This document shows, piece after piece, positions 1 through 7,803 of a stretch of 64,000 nt of DNA. How positions within the stretch are numbered: the first letter of the stretch is position 1; every line of letters starts with the position of its first letter. Under the pieces are notes generated by a model that was not told the DNA's origin, did no database searches, and worked only from the letters and a program-made list of their open reading frames with translations. The stretch comes from Cyclobacteriaceae bacterium. GTDB lineage: Bacteria; Bacteroidota; Bacteroidia; Cytophagales; Cyclobacteriaceae. Made by a program: the position numbers and the translations under genes. Where the stretch lies: the NCBI GenBank assembly GCA_016786495.1, contig JAEUUJ010000051.1:1-64000 (forward strand), written 5' to 3'.

Positions 1-188
1 GTCCATACCGCGTAGGCGGTTCCGATTGGTATTTTCTGGATTGCCTCATTCAAAAAATGAAAGCTCAGGAAGATGCAGATGAAAAATCCCACCGACCACT
101 TCCAGTTCGAAAAGTTGTTGCTGAATTTCAGGCACGTGGTAAAGCCCACTTCGAACAAGCCCGCAATAACCAGATAGATCCACGCCAT
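1..188 (-). CDS. SMR-family small multidrug/cation transporter (partial, N-terminal part)
   Basis: The first 62 codons of a gene that runs off the left edge. The start is the ATG at 188. The translation begins MAWIYLVIAGLFEVGFTTCL and continues with a second hydrophobic helix and a segment ending IPIGTAYAVW. This matches the small multidrug resistance family (SugE/EmrE), with the membrane glutamate in the first helix (GLFEVG) and the conserved GTAYAVW turn. Members are about 105-110 residue four-helix dimeric inner-membrane proteins that exchange protons for guanidinium or lipophilic cations. The gene lies 40 bp downstream of the methyltransferase at 229-969 on the same strand, so the two may be co-transcribed. 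The C-terminal half is outside the window, so the SugE/Gdx and EmrE subtypes cannot be separated. Confidence 0.85.
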   Translation of the reverse strand, partial: MAWIYLVIAGLFEVGFTTCLKFSNNFSNWKWSVGFFICIFLSFHFLNEAIQKIPIGTAYAVW

Positions 189-228
189 ACAGTACTGTTT
201 ACGGATGCAAAGATAGTCTTGTTTACCG

Positions 229-969
229 TCAGCGGTACGCAATCAGGCAGGTCATGCCGCCAATCACCTCTTTCTTCACCAGTGAAAGGCCATGTTTCTC
301 GAACAACGATATCACGCGCGAAACTGCAATCCGTAGTTTCGGATACCAGCTTACCGTCTGTTTCCATTGCGCTCCTTCGCGCTCGAACAAAATGTCGAAA
401 ACCTTTACATAGCCCGGAAGGTACTCCAGGTAGCAGGTATGAATACGATTCTCATCGCTGTTCACCGGAATGAACCTCTTTTCGTTCGTAAGTTCATCTA
501 CTAATTCGCGGAACGAGACCACAAATTTTCCGCCCCGTTCAAGCTTCTGCGCACTGAGTGCGATGAGTTCTTCTACTTGTTCGGGGCCTGAAAGGTGCGT
601 TAATGTATCGCCCATGCAAACAATAAGTTCTGCTTTTGATCGAACGGCATACAAATACTCGAGCAAATGCGCATCAATCGCTTCAATCTTGCGGTGTTCA
701 ATCCGAACTTTTAGTTCGTCGAGCAATTGCATATTAAAATCCACCGCTTGCACAGCAAATCCTAAGTTTGCCAACGCGATGGAGTTGATTCCATGGCCGC
801 AGCCCAAATCAAACGCAGCTCCCGAAATGCCAGGTGTGATTCCGTTTTCAAGAAAGAATTTTTCCTGTAAACACTGCTTTTCGGTAAAATCCCCTACCGT
901 CCACGAATAAAAATTGCCCAAATACCGGTCGTAATGATCTTTTACCGTCATCTCAAATCTGAAACCCAA
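229..969 (-). CDS. Class I SAM-dependent methyltransferase
   Basis: A 246-residue protein with the SAM-binding motif I near residues 52-66 (AFDLGCGHGINSIAL), an acidic residue ending the next strand (AVDFN) and a motif near residue 116 (ELIVCMGDTLTHL) typical of Rossmann-fold methyltransferases acting on small molecules. The C-terminal part carries beta strands (TCYLEYL, KVFDILFE) usual in this fold. A second Met at residue 7 (MTVKDHYDRYL) is the better start by comparison with relatives that begin near DHYD. The substrate is not evident. It sits upstream of the SMR transporter on the same strand with a short spacer, so it may share a transcript. Family confidence is high, function unknown. 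Confidence 0.85.
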   Translation of the reverse strand: MGFRFEMTVKDHYDRYLGNFYSWTVGDFTEKQCLQEKFFLENGITPGISGAAFDLGCGHGINSIALANLGFAVQAVDFNMQLLDELKVRIEHRKIEAIDAHLLEYLYAVRSKAELIVCMGDTLTHLSGPEQVEELIALSAQKLERGGKFVVSFRELVDELTNEKRFIPVNSDENRIHTCYLEYLPGYVKVFDILFEREGAQWKQTVSWYPKLRIAVSRVISLFEKHGLSLVKKEVIGGMTCLIAYR

Positions 970-1029
970 TTTGTTTACGTTATTGAGGTAAACATGGTTA
1001 TTTAATTCCTCACGATAACTTCAAAAAGT

Positions 1030-1575
1030 ATGAAAAAAGCACTCGCGCTTGCCTTCGTAATGATCTGTATCGCATTTGCGGTAACGGCACAGGTTACCGG
1101 TAAAGTATTTCCAAACATGACAGCCGAAACAGTGGAGGATAAGAAAATTGATCTCCCTCAAAGTGTAGCCGGAAAGTATACCTTGCTGGGCTTGGCGTAT
1201 TCAAAGAAATCGGAAGATGAATTGAATTCCTGGTTTCAACCGATCTTCGAAAAATTCATTCAGAAGAGTAAAGGAAGCGTGTTCGATGGCTTCACCTATG
1301 ATGTGAACGTGTACTTCGTGCCCATGTTTACCGGTATCAATGCAGCCGCAACCGGAACGGCCAAGAAAAAAGCCCTCAAAAATGTAGATCCTAACTTTTT
1401 GCCCTACATCTTGTTTTACAAAGGCGAACTCAAATCATACAAGGAAGCACTGGATTTCGAAAAAAAGGACATTCCGTACTTCTTTGTTCTTGACAAGGAG
1501 GGGAAGATCATTTACGCCACGTCCGGGAAATTCTCAAAAGCAAAAATGGACGAGATCGAGGAAGTACTTGAATAG
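1030..1575 (+). CDS. Secreted thioredoxin-fold-like protein without CxxC
   Basis: A 181-residue protein with a signal peptide (MKKALALAFVMICIAFAVTAQ) predicting export to the periplasm. The body has the layout of a redoxin/ATP10-like thioredoxin fold: KVFPNMTAET near the N-terminus, a strand KYTLLGLAYS where the active-site loop would follow, and a C-terminal YFFVLDKEGKIIYATSG strand pair typical of thioredoxin-like proteins. No CxxC is present, so it is unlikely to be a dithiol oxidoreductase and may be a chaperone-like or degenerate member. It is followed 29 bp downstream by the PrsW-like gene on the same strand, so the two are probably co-transcribed. The family assignment rests on overall pattern only. 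Confidence 0.6.
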   Translation: MKKALALAFVMICIAFAVTAQVTGKVFPNMTAETVEDKKIDLPQSVAGKYTLLGLAYSKKSEDELNSWFQPIFEKFIQKSKGSVFDGFTYDVNVYFVPMFTGINAAATGTAKKKALKNVDPNFLPYILFYKGELKSYKEALDFEKKDIPYFFVLDKEGKIIYATSGKFSKAKMDEIEEVLE

Positions 1576-1604
1576 TGCTATCTTGCTTTCTGAATTAAAC
1601 TCCC

Positions 1605-2306
1605 ATGATTCAGCTCGCGTTAGCACTCGCACCCGGTGTTGCCATTGCTTTATACATCTACCTGAAAGACAAACACGAGCGCGAACCGCTGAGTCTTTTG
1701 CTGATTAGTTTTTTGTATGGCGCCCTCAGCGTGGTGGTTACGCTCATCATCAGCCTGCCGCTGGAGATTATCATGATCAACAAACAAAGCGCGGCCGAGT
1801 TATTTGCGGATGCGTTTTTCAAGGTTGCGCTGGTGGAGGAGTTTAGTAAGTTCATTTTCATTCGCTTTATTCTGTTCCGGAATAAGAATTTTAATGAACC
1901 GTTTGATGGAATTGTATACGCGGCTATGGTGGGTATGGGTTTCGCCACGCTGGAAAACATCCTGTATGTTTATCAATACGGCATCCCAACCGGTATCTTG
2001 CGGATGTTCACAGCCGTACCGGCACATGCATGTTTTGCCATCTTAATGGGGTACTATCTTGGCCGGGCTAAATTCATCCATAATAAAAAATTGTATTACA
2101 GTTTGCTGGCGCTTATCTCCGCAACGGTATTCCACGGGGCGTACGATTACTTCCTGTTCATCACGTTTGTTCCGGGCATCTGGATTGGTGCGGCTGTTTC
2201 CTTAATTGTGGGTATTATTCTTTCGCGCAAAGCAATTAAAATTCACCAGGCAGCATCTCCGTTTATCAATCCGCCGCCTAACGTGCCGGATGTACCGAAA
2301 GAGTAG
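1605..2306 (+). CDS. PrsW-family glutamic-type intramembrane protease
   Basis: A 233-residue polytopic membrane protein with about seven hydrophobic segments. The PrsW/CAAX-like catalytic signatures are visible: the EEFSK motif near residue 78, FATLEN near residue 112 and a conserved histidine in PAHACFAI near residue 141, followed by FHGAYDY near residue 184. In Gram-positive bacteria PrsW performs site-1 cleavage of anti-sigma factors. The role in Bacteroidota is not established, so regulated proteolysis of a membrane substrate is an inference. The tail (PFINPPPNVPDVPKE) is proline-rich and cytosolic. The gene converges on rng, with a shared hairpin terminator between them. Confidence 0.85.
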   Translation: MIQLALALAPGVAIALYIYLKDKHEREPLSLLLISFLYGALSVVVTLIISLPLEIIMINKQSAAELFADAFFKVALVEEFSKFIFIRFILFRNKNFNEPFDGIVYAAMVGMGFATLENILYVYQYGIPTGILRMFTAVPAHACFAILMGYYLGRAKFIHNKKLYYSLLALISATVFHGAYDYFLFITFVPGIWIGAAVSLIVGIILSRKAIKIHQAASPFINPPPNVPDVPKE

Positions 2307-2386
2307 TGATCATGCTGAGCGAAACATCCTATTCATTCAATTCATCAACAAGGTGACTTGGGGTCGCGTCAATCATACGTAATAAA

Positions 2387-2411
2387 AAAGTCCGGCTCAT
2401 CACCGGACTTT
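2387..2411. terminator. Bidirectional hairpin terminator between prsW-like gene and rng
   Basis: A 9-bp perfect stem (AAAGTCCGG, 2387-2395, paired with CCGGACTTT, 2403-2411) and a 7-nt loop. It is flanked by A-rich sequence on the left and T-rich sequence on the right, so it can serve both converging genes. Confidence 0.75.
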
Positions 2412-2434
2412 CTGTTTACATCGTTACAATACCC

Positions 2435-3988
2435 TTACGCGGTAAGCTGAATTTCCTCTCCTTCTTTATTCAGGAATTTAAATTCGGTTACACCCAGTGA
2501 GGTATCGGTTTCCATATTCACCCAGCGTTTGTACTTCATAAACCACTTCACGCGGGTGGAAATAATTCCTTTCGTAAAAAATGCGTGGAGGTATGGATGA
2601 ACCGCCAGCACCAGGTTTTTCTCATTCTGTTTCACCAGCAAATGATCGATTGTTTTTTCAATCAGATCTGAAACAAGAATGGAGGCCGTGATCTTGCCAG
2701 TTCCGTTACAGGTAGGGCAAACCTCTTTGGTGATGATGCTTACCTGCGGGCGAACACGCTCGCGGGTAATTTGCATCAATCCGAATTTCGAAAGTGGAAG
2801 AACGGTCGATTTTGCCTTATCGCCATCCATTTCTTCGCGCATGATTTTGTAAATCAGTTTTTTGTTGTCCTGACTTCTCATGTCGATGAAATCGACTACG
2901 ATAATTCCACCCATGTCGCGCAAGCGCAACTGGCGGGCAATTTCTTTTGCGGCTTCAATGTTAACCGAAAGCGCAGTAGTCTCCTGGTTCTCTTCGCGGT
3001 TTGATTTGTTACCGCTGTTCACGTCAATCACGTGAAGCGCTTCGGTGTGCTCGATGATCAGATATCCGCCACCTTTCAAACTTACCGTTTGGCCAAACGC
3101 TGATTTGATTTGTTTTTCAACACCGTAGTGTTCAAAAATCTTGGCGCGGCCATTATAAAATTTAACGATCTTCTCCTGCTCGGGAGAAATGTTGCGGATG
3201 TATGCGCGTGCTTCGTCATACATCTTCTTGTCATCGATGTGAATGTTGTCGAACGATTCGTTCAACAGGTCGCGCAACAGGGATGAGGTCTTGTTCAGCT
3301 CGCCAATCAGCTTGTCGTTGGGCTGAGCGTCTGGTAAACGGGTGATGCCGTCTTCCCAGGTTTTTACAAGGTTTCTTAAATCACGGTCGAGGTCAGCCAC
3401 TTCGGCTCCTTCGGCAACCGTGCGAACGATCACACCAAAATTTTCTGGTTTGATCGACTGGATCAGGCGCAACAGGCGCTTACGCTCTTCGTTGCTGGTT
3501 ATTTTTTTCGAGACGTTAACCGCCTTCGAAAACGGCACCAGCACCAGGTAACGCCCGGCCAATGATAACTCGCAGGATAATCGCGGCCCTTTAGTAGAGA
3601 TGGGTTCTTTTACAATCTGCACCGGAAGCACCTGGCCTTTGGCCAACTGTTGGCCAATTTTGCCGTGCTTGTCAATGTCCGGTTCAAGGGTAAACTTTTC
3701 CAGCTTTCCGAAAATCTTTTTACCACGGGTCAGTTTGGTGAACTTGTTCAATGAACTGAACTGCGGTCCAAGATCGAGGTAGTGCAGGAAAGCATCTTTG
3801 TCATAGCCCACATCAATAAATGCGGCATTGAGACCCGGTACCACCTTTTTCACGGTGCCCAGATAAATGTCTCCGACCTGAAATTTGCTTCCTTCCTCTT
3901 CCTGGTGAAATTCTACGAGCTGTTTATCTCGAAGAAGGGCTATACGACATCCGTCTTGAGTGCTACTAATAATTAGTTCGTTGCTCAA
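2435..3988 (-). CDS. rng: Ribonuclease G/E family endoribonuclease
   Basis: A 517-residue Rne/Rng-family nuclease without the long C-terminal scaffold of RNase E, so RNase G-like in length. An S1-type RNA-binding region lies near residues 38-125 (GDIYLGTVKKVVPGLNAAFI). The catalytic region carries the two metal-binding aspartates in VIDVNSG (about residue 317) and VDFIDMR (about residue 364). The zinc-link CPTCNGTG is near residue 424. Family members cut single-stranded RNA in rRNA maturation and mRNA decay. It is last in a leftward cluster HU - TPR protein - 29-aa ribosomal protein - rng, a context that fits a role in ribosomal RNA processing. Confidence 0.95.
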   Translation of the reverse strand: MSNELIISSTQDGCRIALLRDKQLVEFHQEEEGSKFQVGDIYLGTVKKVVPGLNAAFIDVGYDKDAFLHYLDLGPQFSSLNKFTKLTRGKKIFGKLEKFTLEPDIDKHGKIGQQLAKGQVLPVQIVKEPISTKGPRLSCELSLAGRYLVLVPFSKAVNVSKKITSNEERKRLLRLIQSIKPENFGVIVRTVAEGAEVADLDRDLRNLVKTWEDGITRLPDAQPNDKLIGELNKTSSLLRDLLNESFDNIHIDDKKMYDEARAYIRNISPEQEKIVKFYNGRAKIFEHYGVEKQIKSAFGQTVSLKGGGYLIIEHTEALHVIDVNSGNKSNREENQETTALSVNIEAAKEIARQLRLRDMGGIIVVDFIDMRSQDNKKLIYKIMREEMDGDKAKSTVLPLSKFGLMQITRERVRPQVSIITKEVCPTCNGTGKITASILVSDLIEKTIDHLLVKQNEKNLVLAVHPYLHAFFTKGIISTRVKWFMKYKRWVNMETDTSLGVTEFKFLNKEGEEIQLTA

Positions 3989-4046
3989 AACGATAGTTGT
4001 TAAAATGTAAAAAATGTGTGTATAGCGCTAACAAGAAATATCCTGA

Positions 4047-4064
4047 TCCCGATGTCAATCGGGA
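4047..4064 (-). terminator. Possible hairpin after the 29-aa gene
   Basis: An inverted repeat TCCCGAT/ATCGGGA (4047-4053 and 4058-4064) with a 4-nt loop, 5 bp past the stop of the small gene at 4070-4159. The T-tract on the minus strand is poor, so it may attenuate transcription into rng or stabilise the upstream RNA 3' end rather than terminate fully. Confidence 0.4.
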
Positions 4065-4069
4065 CCGGC

Positions 4070-4159
4070 TTACTTCTTCTTATGTCTGTTCTTTCTCAAA
4101 CGCTTTTTGCGCTTGTGGGTAGCCATTTTGTGCTTTTTTCTTTTCTTTCCGCTTGGCAT
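4070..4159 (-). CDS. 29-aa AURKAIP1/COX24-domain (mS38/bS22-type) small ribosomal protein
   Basis: A very short, extremely basic ORF: MPSGKKRKKHKM followed by ATHKRKKRLRKNRHKKK, 29 residues in total. It has the length and Lys/Arg/His composition of the small proteins annotated as AURKAIP1/COX24 domain-containing in Bacteroidota, which are related to mitochondrial mS38 and mycobacterial bS22 (recognised from family knowledge, not searched). Such proteins bind rRNA in the small subunit near the decoding centre. It lies between the TPR gene and rng on the same strand, as expected of a co-transcribed ribosome-associated gene. Two ATGs are possible. The first (4159) gives the full conserved N-terminus and the second is at codon 12. 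It is easily missed by gene callers because of its size. Confidence 0.8.
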   Translation of the reverse strand: MPSGKKRKKHKMATHKRKKRLRKNRHKKK

Positions 4160-4209
4160 AAATGCTCGGGTTTGTTGCTCGTGCGGCAGGCACCGCACCG
4201 GCTTTGTTG

Positions 4210-5019
4210 TTATTTATTTAAATCCTTCAGATAAGAATCGACAGTTGCCTGTACTGCCGGATCCTTGTCCATATCTTTTACTTTTTCAAACTGCTCTTTC
4301 GCCTTCTTCTTCTCGTTCAGGTTCATGTAGGCCATGCCCAAAAGCAACGTTCCCTGCGTGTGGCGGGGATTTACTTCCATCAGCTTGCTCAACCAGGATA
4401 CCGCCTTGTCGTTTTGTCCCGACTGGATCGACAGCATTCCTAAATTAAACAGGGCAAGTTCATTCTTTGGGTCTGTTTCAACTACCTCCCTGAGCATCGC
4501 CACACCTTTCATCGGTGCGCTCGAGAGGTACGTCATCGCCATTTTGGTCTTGGCCGTCAGGTTCTTTGGATTGATATCCAAAACCTTCTGGAACAGCTCC
4601 CGGCTTTTCTCGCCCAGATTGCCTTGTTTGTTGGCGTTCAGCGCGAATGTGTACCCCTGATAGTAGCTGTCGCCAGCCTTAAACCAGCTTGCTTCCGTGT
4701 TAAAGAACGTTGCGGCCTCCTCAGCAAAGACTCCGGCACTGTCAAAACGGCCGGCCTCGGCATATAAAGTGGCCAAAGAATCCGCAAAGATAGCCTTTTT
4801 TTGGTTTTCTGAGGCTGCAGCGTATTCGCCCCGCATATGGGCGATGTGCTTGACAAGGCCTTCGGGCGCGGCTGAATGCGGGTCGGCCTGTTGTTGAACA
4901 GTATCTGCCTGCTCCGCCAGCGGCTTATCGTCATTGTTCACTACTACTTTGGGAAGCAGGAACAGTCCGACAACTACCAGCGCACTCACTACGACAAGAA
5001 TGATTCGATTTTTAAGCAT
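4210..5019 (-). CDS. Membrane-anchored tetratricopeptide repeat protein
   Basis: A 269-residue protein with one N-terminal transmembrane segment (residues about 5-25, IILVVVSALVVVGLFLLPKV) and then an acidic linker. The soluble part contains several TPR-like helical pairs: FAEEAATFFNTEASWFKAGD, LFQKVLDINPKNLTAKTKM, VVETDPKNELALFNLGMLS, LMEVNPRHTQGTLLLGMAY. It probably faces the periplasm or cytoplasm as a protein-interaction scaffold. No partner can be read from the sequence. It sits 24 bp downstream of the HU gene and about 50 bp upstream of the 29-aa ribosomal protein gene, so it belongs to the HU-rng cluster. Confidence 0.8.
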   Translation of the reverse strand: MLKNRIILVVVSALVVVGLFLLPKVVVNNDDKPLAEQADTVQQQADPHSAAPEGLVKHIAHMRGEYAAASENQKKAIFADSLATLYAEAGRFDSAGVFAEEAATFFNTEASWFKAGDSYYQGYTFALNANKQGNLGEKSRELFQKVLDINPKNLTAKTKMAMTYLSSAPMKGVAMLREVVETDPKNELALFNLGMLSIQSGQNDKAVSWLSKLMEVNPRHTQGTLLLGMAYMNLNEKKKAKEQFEKVKDMDKDPAVQATVDSYLKDLNK

Positions 5020-5043
5020 GTATTCGGTTTAAAAACCGGGGGA

Positions 5044-5352
5044 CTATGCTTTTTCAGCCAACTCTTTTACTTTATCGCTGTTCTTGATTTTGTTCACGAA
5101 AATCTTGGCAGGCTTAAAGCTGGGAACGAAGTGTTCGTCAATGACGAGGGCTGTATTACGGGAAATGTTACGCGCGATTTTCTTCTTGCGCTTCTTATTG
5201 ATAAAACTTCCGAAGCCGCGGATGTAAATGTTCTCACCACTGGCCATATTTTGCTTGATCACGCTGAAGAAAGCCTCCACAGAAGCAGTAACGTCCGCTT
5301 TGTCTACGCCTGTCTTTTCGGAAATTTCGTTGATTACGTCTGCCTTAGTCAC
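5044..5352 (-). CDS. HU/IHF-family DNA-binding protein
   Basis: A 102-residue member of the HU/IHF family. It shows the N-terminal helices (KADVINEISEKTGVDKADV), the IYIRGFGSF signature near residue 44 and the beta-arm region ending PSFKPAKIFVNKI. It bends and wraps DNA in the nucleoid. The start is a GTG (5350-5352 on the plus-strand numbering, read leftward). No ATG lies upstream in frame before the promoter-like element. The C-terminus is extended by about 10 residues (NSDKVKELAEKA) relative to the typical 90-residue protein. It is first gene of the leftward HU-TPR-ribosomal protein-rng cluster and is divergent from mutY. Confidence 0.93.
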   Translation of the reverse strand: MTKADVINEISEKTGVDKADVTASVEAFFSVIKQNMASGENIYIRGFGSFINKKRKKKIARNISRNTALVIDEHFVPSFKPAKIFVNKIKNSDKVKELAEKA

Positions 5353-5390
5353 GTTGGATATTTTTAGGTGTTTGTTTTTTTAAGGGAGGG

Positions 5391-5398
5391 CAAATTTA
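5391..5398 (-). promoter_or_regulatory. Bacteroidota-type -7 element for the HU operon
   Basis: Read on the minus strand this is TAAATTTG, an exact match to the TAnnTTTG -7 motif of Bacteroidota housekeeping sigma factor promoters. It lies about 38 bp upstream of the HU start codon. No clear TTTG -33 element is visible at the ideal spacing, so this is a candidate only. Confidence 0.4.
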
Positions 5399-5452
5399 AT
5401 TTGTGAGCCGAATATTAAAAATGAATATTGAAAAAATCTGATAATCAAGGGG

Positions 5453-6511
5453 ATGGATAGTCGATATTTCACTAAAAAGGTCGTTCAGTGGTTCGAAAAA
5501 AATAAGCGCGACCTCCCCTGGCGCGAAACAAAAGACCCTTACCGAATCTGGTTGTCTGAAATCATTCTTCAACAAACTCGCGTTGCGCAGGGACTACCCT
5601 ATTACCTGAAATTCGTTGAAACATTTCCAACGGTTCAGGCGTTGGCGAGCGCTCCCGAGCAAAAAGTACTGCGTTTGTGGCAAGGTCTCGGATATTACAC
5701 CCGGGCGCGCAATCTTCACAAGTGTGCGCAAGAGGTTGTTGCGCGATATAACGGAGTTTTTCCGGGTACATTCGAAGAACTGAAGACGCTTCCGGGCATT
5801 GGCGACTACACCGCGGCTGCTGTTGCTTCGATTTCGTTTGGTCAACCCGTTGCCGTGGTTGATGGAAATGTTTTTCGTGTACTCGCCCGCATTTTTGGAA
5901 TTGAAACTCCGATCAATTCCCCGGAAGGGAAGAGAGTCTTCACCAAACTCGCAAATGAACTCGTTCCCCAAAAGAACCCGGATGTTCACAATCAGGCTAT
6001 GATGGAGTTCGGGGCCACGTTTTGTACGCCCCGTAACCCGTCGTGCGAAACCTGTACATTTCAAAAAAACTGTTTTGCGTTTAAAAACTCGCTTCAGCAT
6101 CAGTTGCCTGTTAAACTTCGGCTCAAGCAGGCCCGCAAGCGATACTTCTGCTACTTCGTTATCCGCAAGGGAAACTCATTGCTGATGAAAAAGCGTGAAG
6201 AAAAGGACATCTGGCACGGACTGTATGATTTTGTTTCCGTGGAAACCCGGCGGCCGGTGGATCCTGAAAAGTTGTTCATGGAACATGACTCCTTAGCAAA
6301 ATTCCGAAAGGAAAAACTGGCCGACATCAGCGGTGTGTATAAACACATCTTAAGTCATCAGTTGATCCACGCGCGTTTCATTCAAATCTCGCTTTCGCGG
6401 GATATTGCCGTTACCGGATCAGGATTAAAATTTTATACAGTTAAGAAGGTAGCAGAGCTTCCCAAGCCGGTTCTGATCAGTAAATTCCTATCGGATTACG
6501 GTATTTTATGA
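5453..6511 (+). CDS. mutY: A/G-specific adenine DNA glycosylase MutY
   Basis: A 352-residue base-excision repair enzyme that removes adenine mispaired with 8-oxoguanine. Visible elements are the N-terminal LPWRETKDPYRIWLSEIILQ, the helix-hairpin-helix LPGIGDYTAAA near residue 112 followed by the catalytic aspartate in VVDGNVFRV (about residue 138), the [4Fe-4S] cluster cysteines in C-x6-C-x2-C-x5-C form (CTPRNPSCETCTFQKNC, about residues 191-207), and a C-terminal NUDIX-like 8-oxoG recognition domain (MKKREEKDIWHGLYDF). Length is normal for the family. It is divergent from the HU gene and 80 bp upstream of ssb. Confidence 0.96.
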   Translation: MDSRYFTKKVVQWFEKNKRDLPWRETKDPYRIWLSEIILQQTRVAQGLPYYLKFVETFPTVQALASAPEQKVLRLWQGLGYYTRARNLHKCAQEVVARYNGVFPGTFEELKTLPGIGDYTAAAVASISFGQPVAVVDGNVFRVLARIFGIETPINSPEGKRVFTKLANELVPQKNPDVHNQAMMEFGATFCTPRNPSCETCTFQKNCFAFKNSLQHQLPVKLRLKQARKRYFCYFVIRKGNSLLMKKREEKDIWHGLYDFVSVETRRPVDPEKLFMEHDSLAKFRKEKLADISGVYKHILSHQLIHARFIQISLSRDIAVTGSGLKFYTVKKVAELPKPVLISKFLSDYGIL

Positions 6512-6591
6512 CGTACTTTTGACAACTGATTTTGTCACAAGCTGACAATTGGCGTGCATACTTTTAACCTTGTAAAGAAATACCTACACAT

Positions 6592-7038
6592 ATGGCTGGA
6601 GTAAATAAAGTAATCCTGGTTGGCCGCTTAGGCAAAGACCCGGAAGTAAGAAACCTCGAAAACGGAGCTGTTGTTGCCAACTTCACGATGGCAACCTCCG
6701 AAACTTATAAAGACCGTGTTACGGGTGAGAAAAAAGAAATCACTGACTGGCACAACATCGTACTGTGGCGCGGGTTAGCAGAGATTGCTCAAAAATATCT
6801 GCACAAAGGCGACATGGTGTACATCGAAGGCAAGATGAGAACCCGTTCGTGGGAGAAAGACGGTGTTACACGTTATACCACAGAAGTAATTGGCGATAAC
6901 ATGACTATGCTTTCTACACAACGCAGTGGCAGCGGTGGCGGAAGCAGCTACTCACCGGAAGGTGGCTATTCGGGAGCGAGCAAACCACAAGAGAATTATT
7001 CTGCCGATGCATCCGGAACGGACGATCTCCCGTTCTAA
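6592..7038 (+). CDS. ssb: Single-stranded DNA-binding protein
   Basis: A 148-residue SSB with an OB fold at residues 1-105 ([20 protein letters not shown], then [20 protein letters not shown]), a Gly/Ser-rich linker and the acidic C-terminal tip DDLPF that recruits replication and repair proteins. It follows mutY by 80 bp and precedes gldD by 4 bp, an order reminiscent of the mutY/ssb/gld neighbourhood in many Bacteroidota. Confidence 0.96.
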   Translation: MAGVNKVILVGRLGKDPEVRNLENGAVVANFTMATSETYKDRVTGEKKEITDWHNIVLWRGLAEIAQKYLHKGDMVYIEGKMRTRSWEKDGVTRYTTEVIGDNMTMLSTQRSGSGGGSSYSPEGGYSGASKPQENYSADASGTDDLPF

Positions 7039-7042
7039 CACT

Positions 7043-7627
7043 ATGAAAAATCTGAAGGGTTTTGGAGTATTTCTTTTGTTTGCATCGATGCTAATCGGCT
7101 GCGAGCGGGAGTATCTTCCAAAACCCTTAGGCTATAACCGGCTGGTGTTACCTGAACCGGCTTACCATACCTTACCGGATACCTTACCATACACATTTGA
7201 GTATTCGAAGCATGCAAAGCTACTGGCCGATACGTCATGGATCAGCGAAAAATTCTGGATTGAAATTTACTACCCGGAGTTAAAAGCAAACATTCATGTT
7301 ACCTACAAGAAAATTCTCAACAACGAACAGTTGCTGAAAGAGTTTCTCAACGATGCGTATGTGCTTACCTCAAAACATCAGATCAAAGCGTACGCAATTG
7401 ATGAGGTTATCACGCACAATCCGAAAGGTCATACTGCTGTGGTGGTGGAACTGGATGGCGAAGTACCCAGCCAGATGCAGTTTACGATTACCGATTCAAC
7501 TAAAAACTTCCTGCGCGGGGCGTTATACTTTAACACCAAAGTTCAGAACGATTCGCTTAAACCTGCGATCGAATACATGAAGAAAGATATCATGCACTTG
7601 ATCAACACGTTCGACTGGAAGAAATGA
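7043..7627 (+). CDS. gldD: Gliding motility lipoprotein GldD
   Basis: A 194-residue lipoprotein starting at the ATG at 7043. The upstream in-frame extension overlaps ssb and is not used here. The signal peptide ends in the lipobox LIGC (about residue 19). The conserved early segment reads [20 protein letters not shown], followed by [19 protein letters not shown], features I recognise from GldD. GldD is needed for gliding motility and for stability of the type IX secretion apparatus in Flavobacterium, and acts in the cell envelope. Only 4 bp separate it from ssb. In many relatives gldE lies between ssb and gldD, and it is absent here. Confidence 0.88.
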   Translation: MKNLKGFGVFLLFASMLIGCEREYLPKPLGYNRLVLPEPAYHTLPDTLPYTFEYSKHAKLLADTSWISEKFWIEIYYPELKANIHVTYKKILNNEQLLKEFLNDAYVLTSKHQIKAYAIDEVITHNPKGHTAVVVELDGEVPSQMQFTITDSTKNFLRGALYFNTKVQNDSLKPAIEYMKKDIMHLINTFDWKK

Positions 7628-7636
7628 CTTTCTTAA

Positions 7637-7801
7637 ATGATTGTATTCGAGATCATAGGAGAGATTATCGTAAGAATCTTCGTTGATTTTATCTTCGAAA
7701 CTGTTCTCGTTGGCTTCTTCCGTTTACTAAAGCGTGCATTTAGTTTTATCAAAAACGATCTTCTTGGAATCAGGAAGAGAAGGATCAGATCCAAAAAATA
7801 A
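7637..7801 (+). CDS. 54-aa amphipathic/membrane microprotein
   Basis: A short ORF beginning MIVFEIIGEIIVRIFVDF and continuing with a hydrophobic stretch (FIFETVLVGFFRLL), then a very basic end (GIRKRRIRSKK). It is 54 residues long, starts 9 bp after the gldD stop and ends 2 bp before the next start codon, so the spacing argues for a translated gene in the operon. It probably inserts in or lies along the inner membrane with a positively charged cytosolic tail. I do not recognise a named family. Confidence 0.6.
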   Translation: MIVFEIIGEIIVRIFVDFIFETVLVGFFRLLKRAFSFIKNDLLGIRKRRIRSKK

Positions 7802-7803
7802 TT

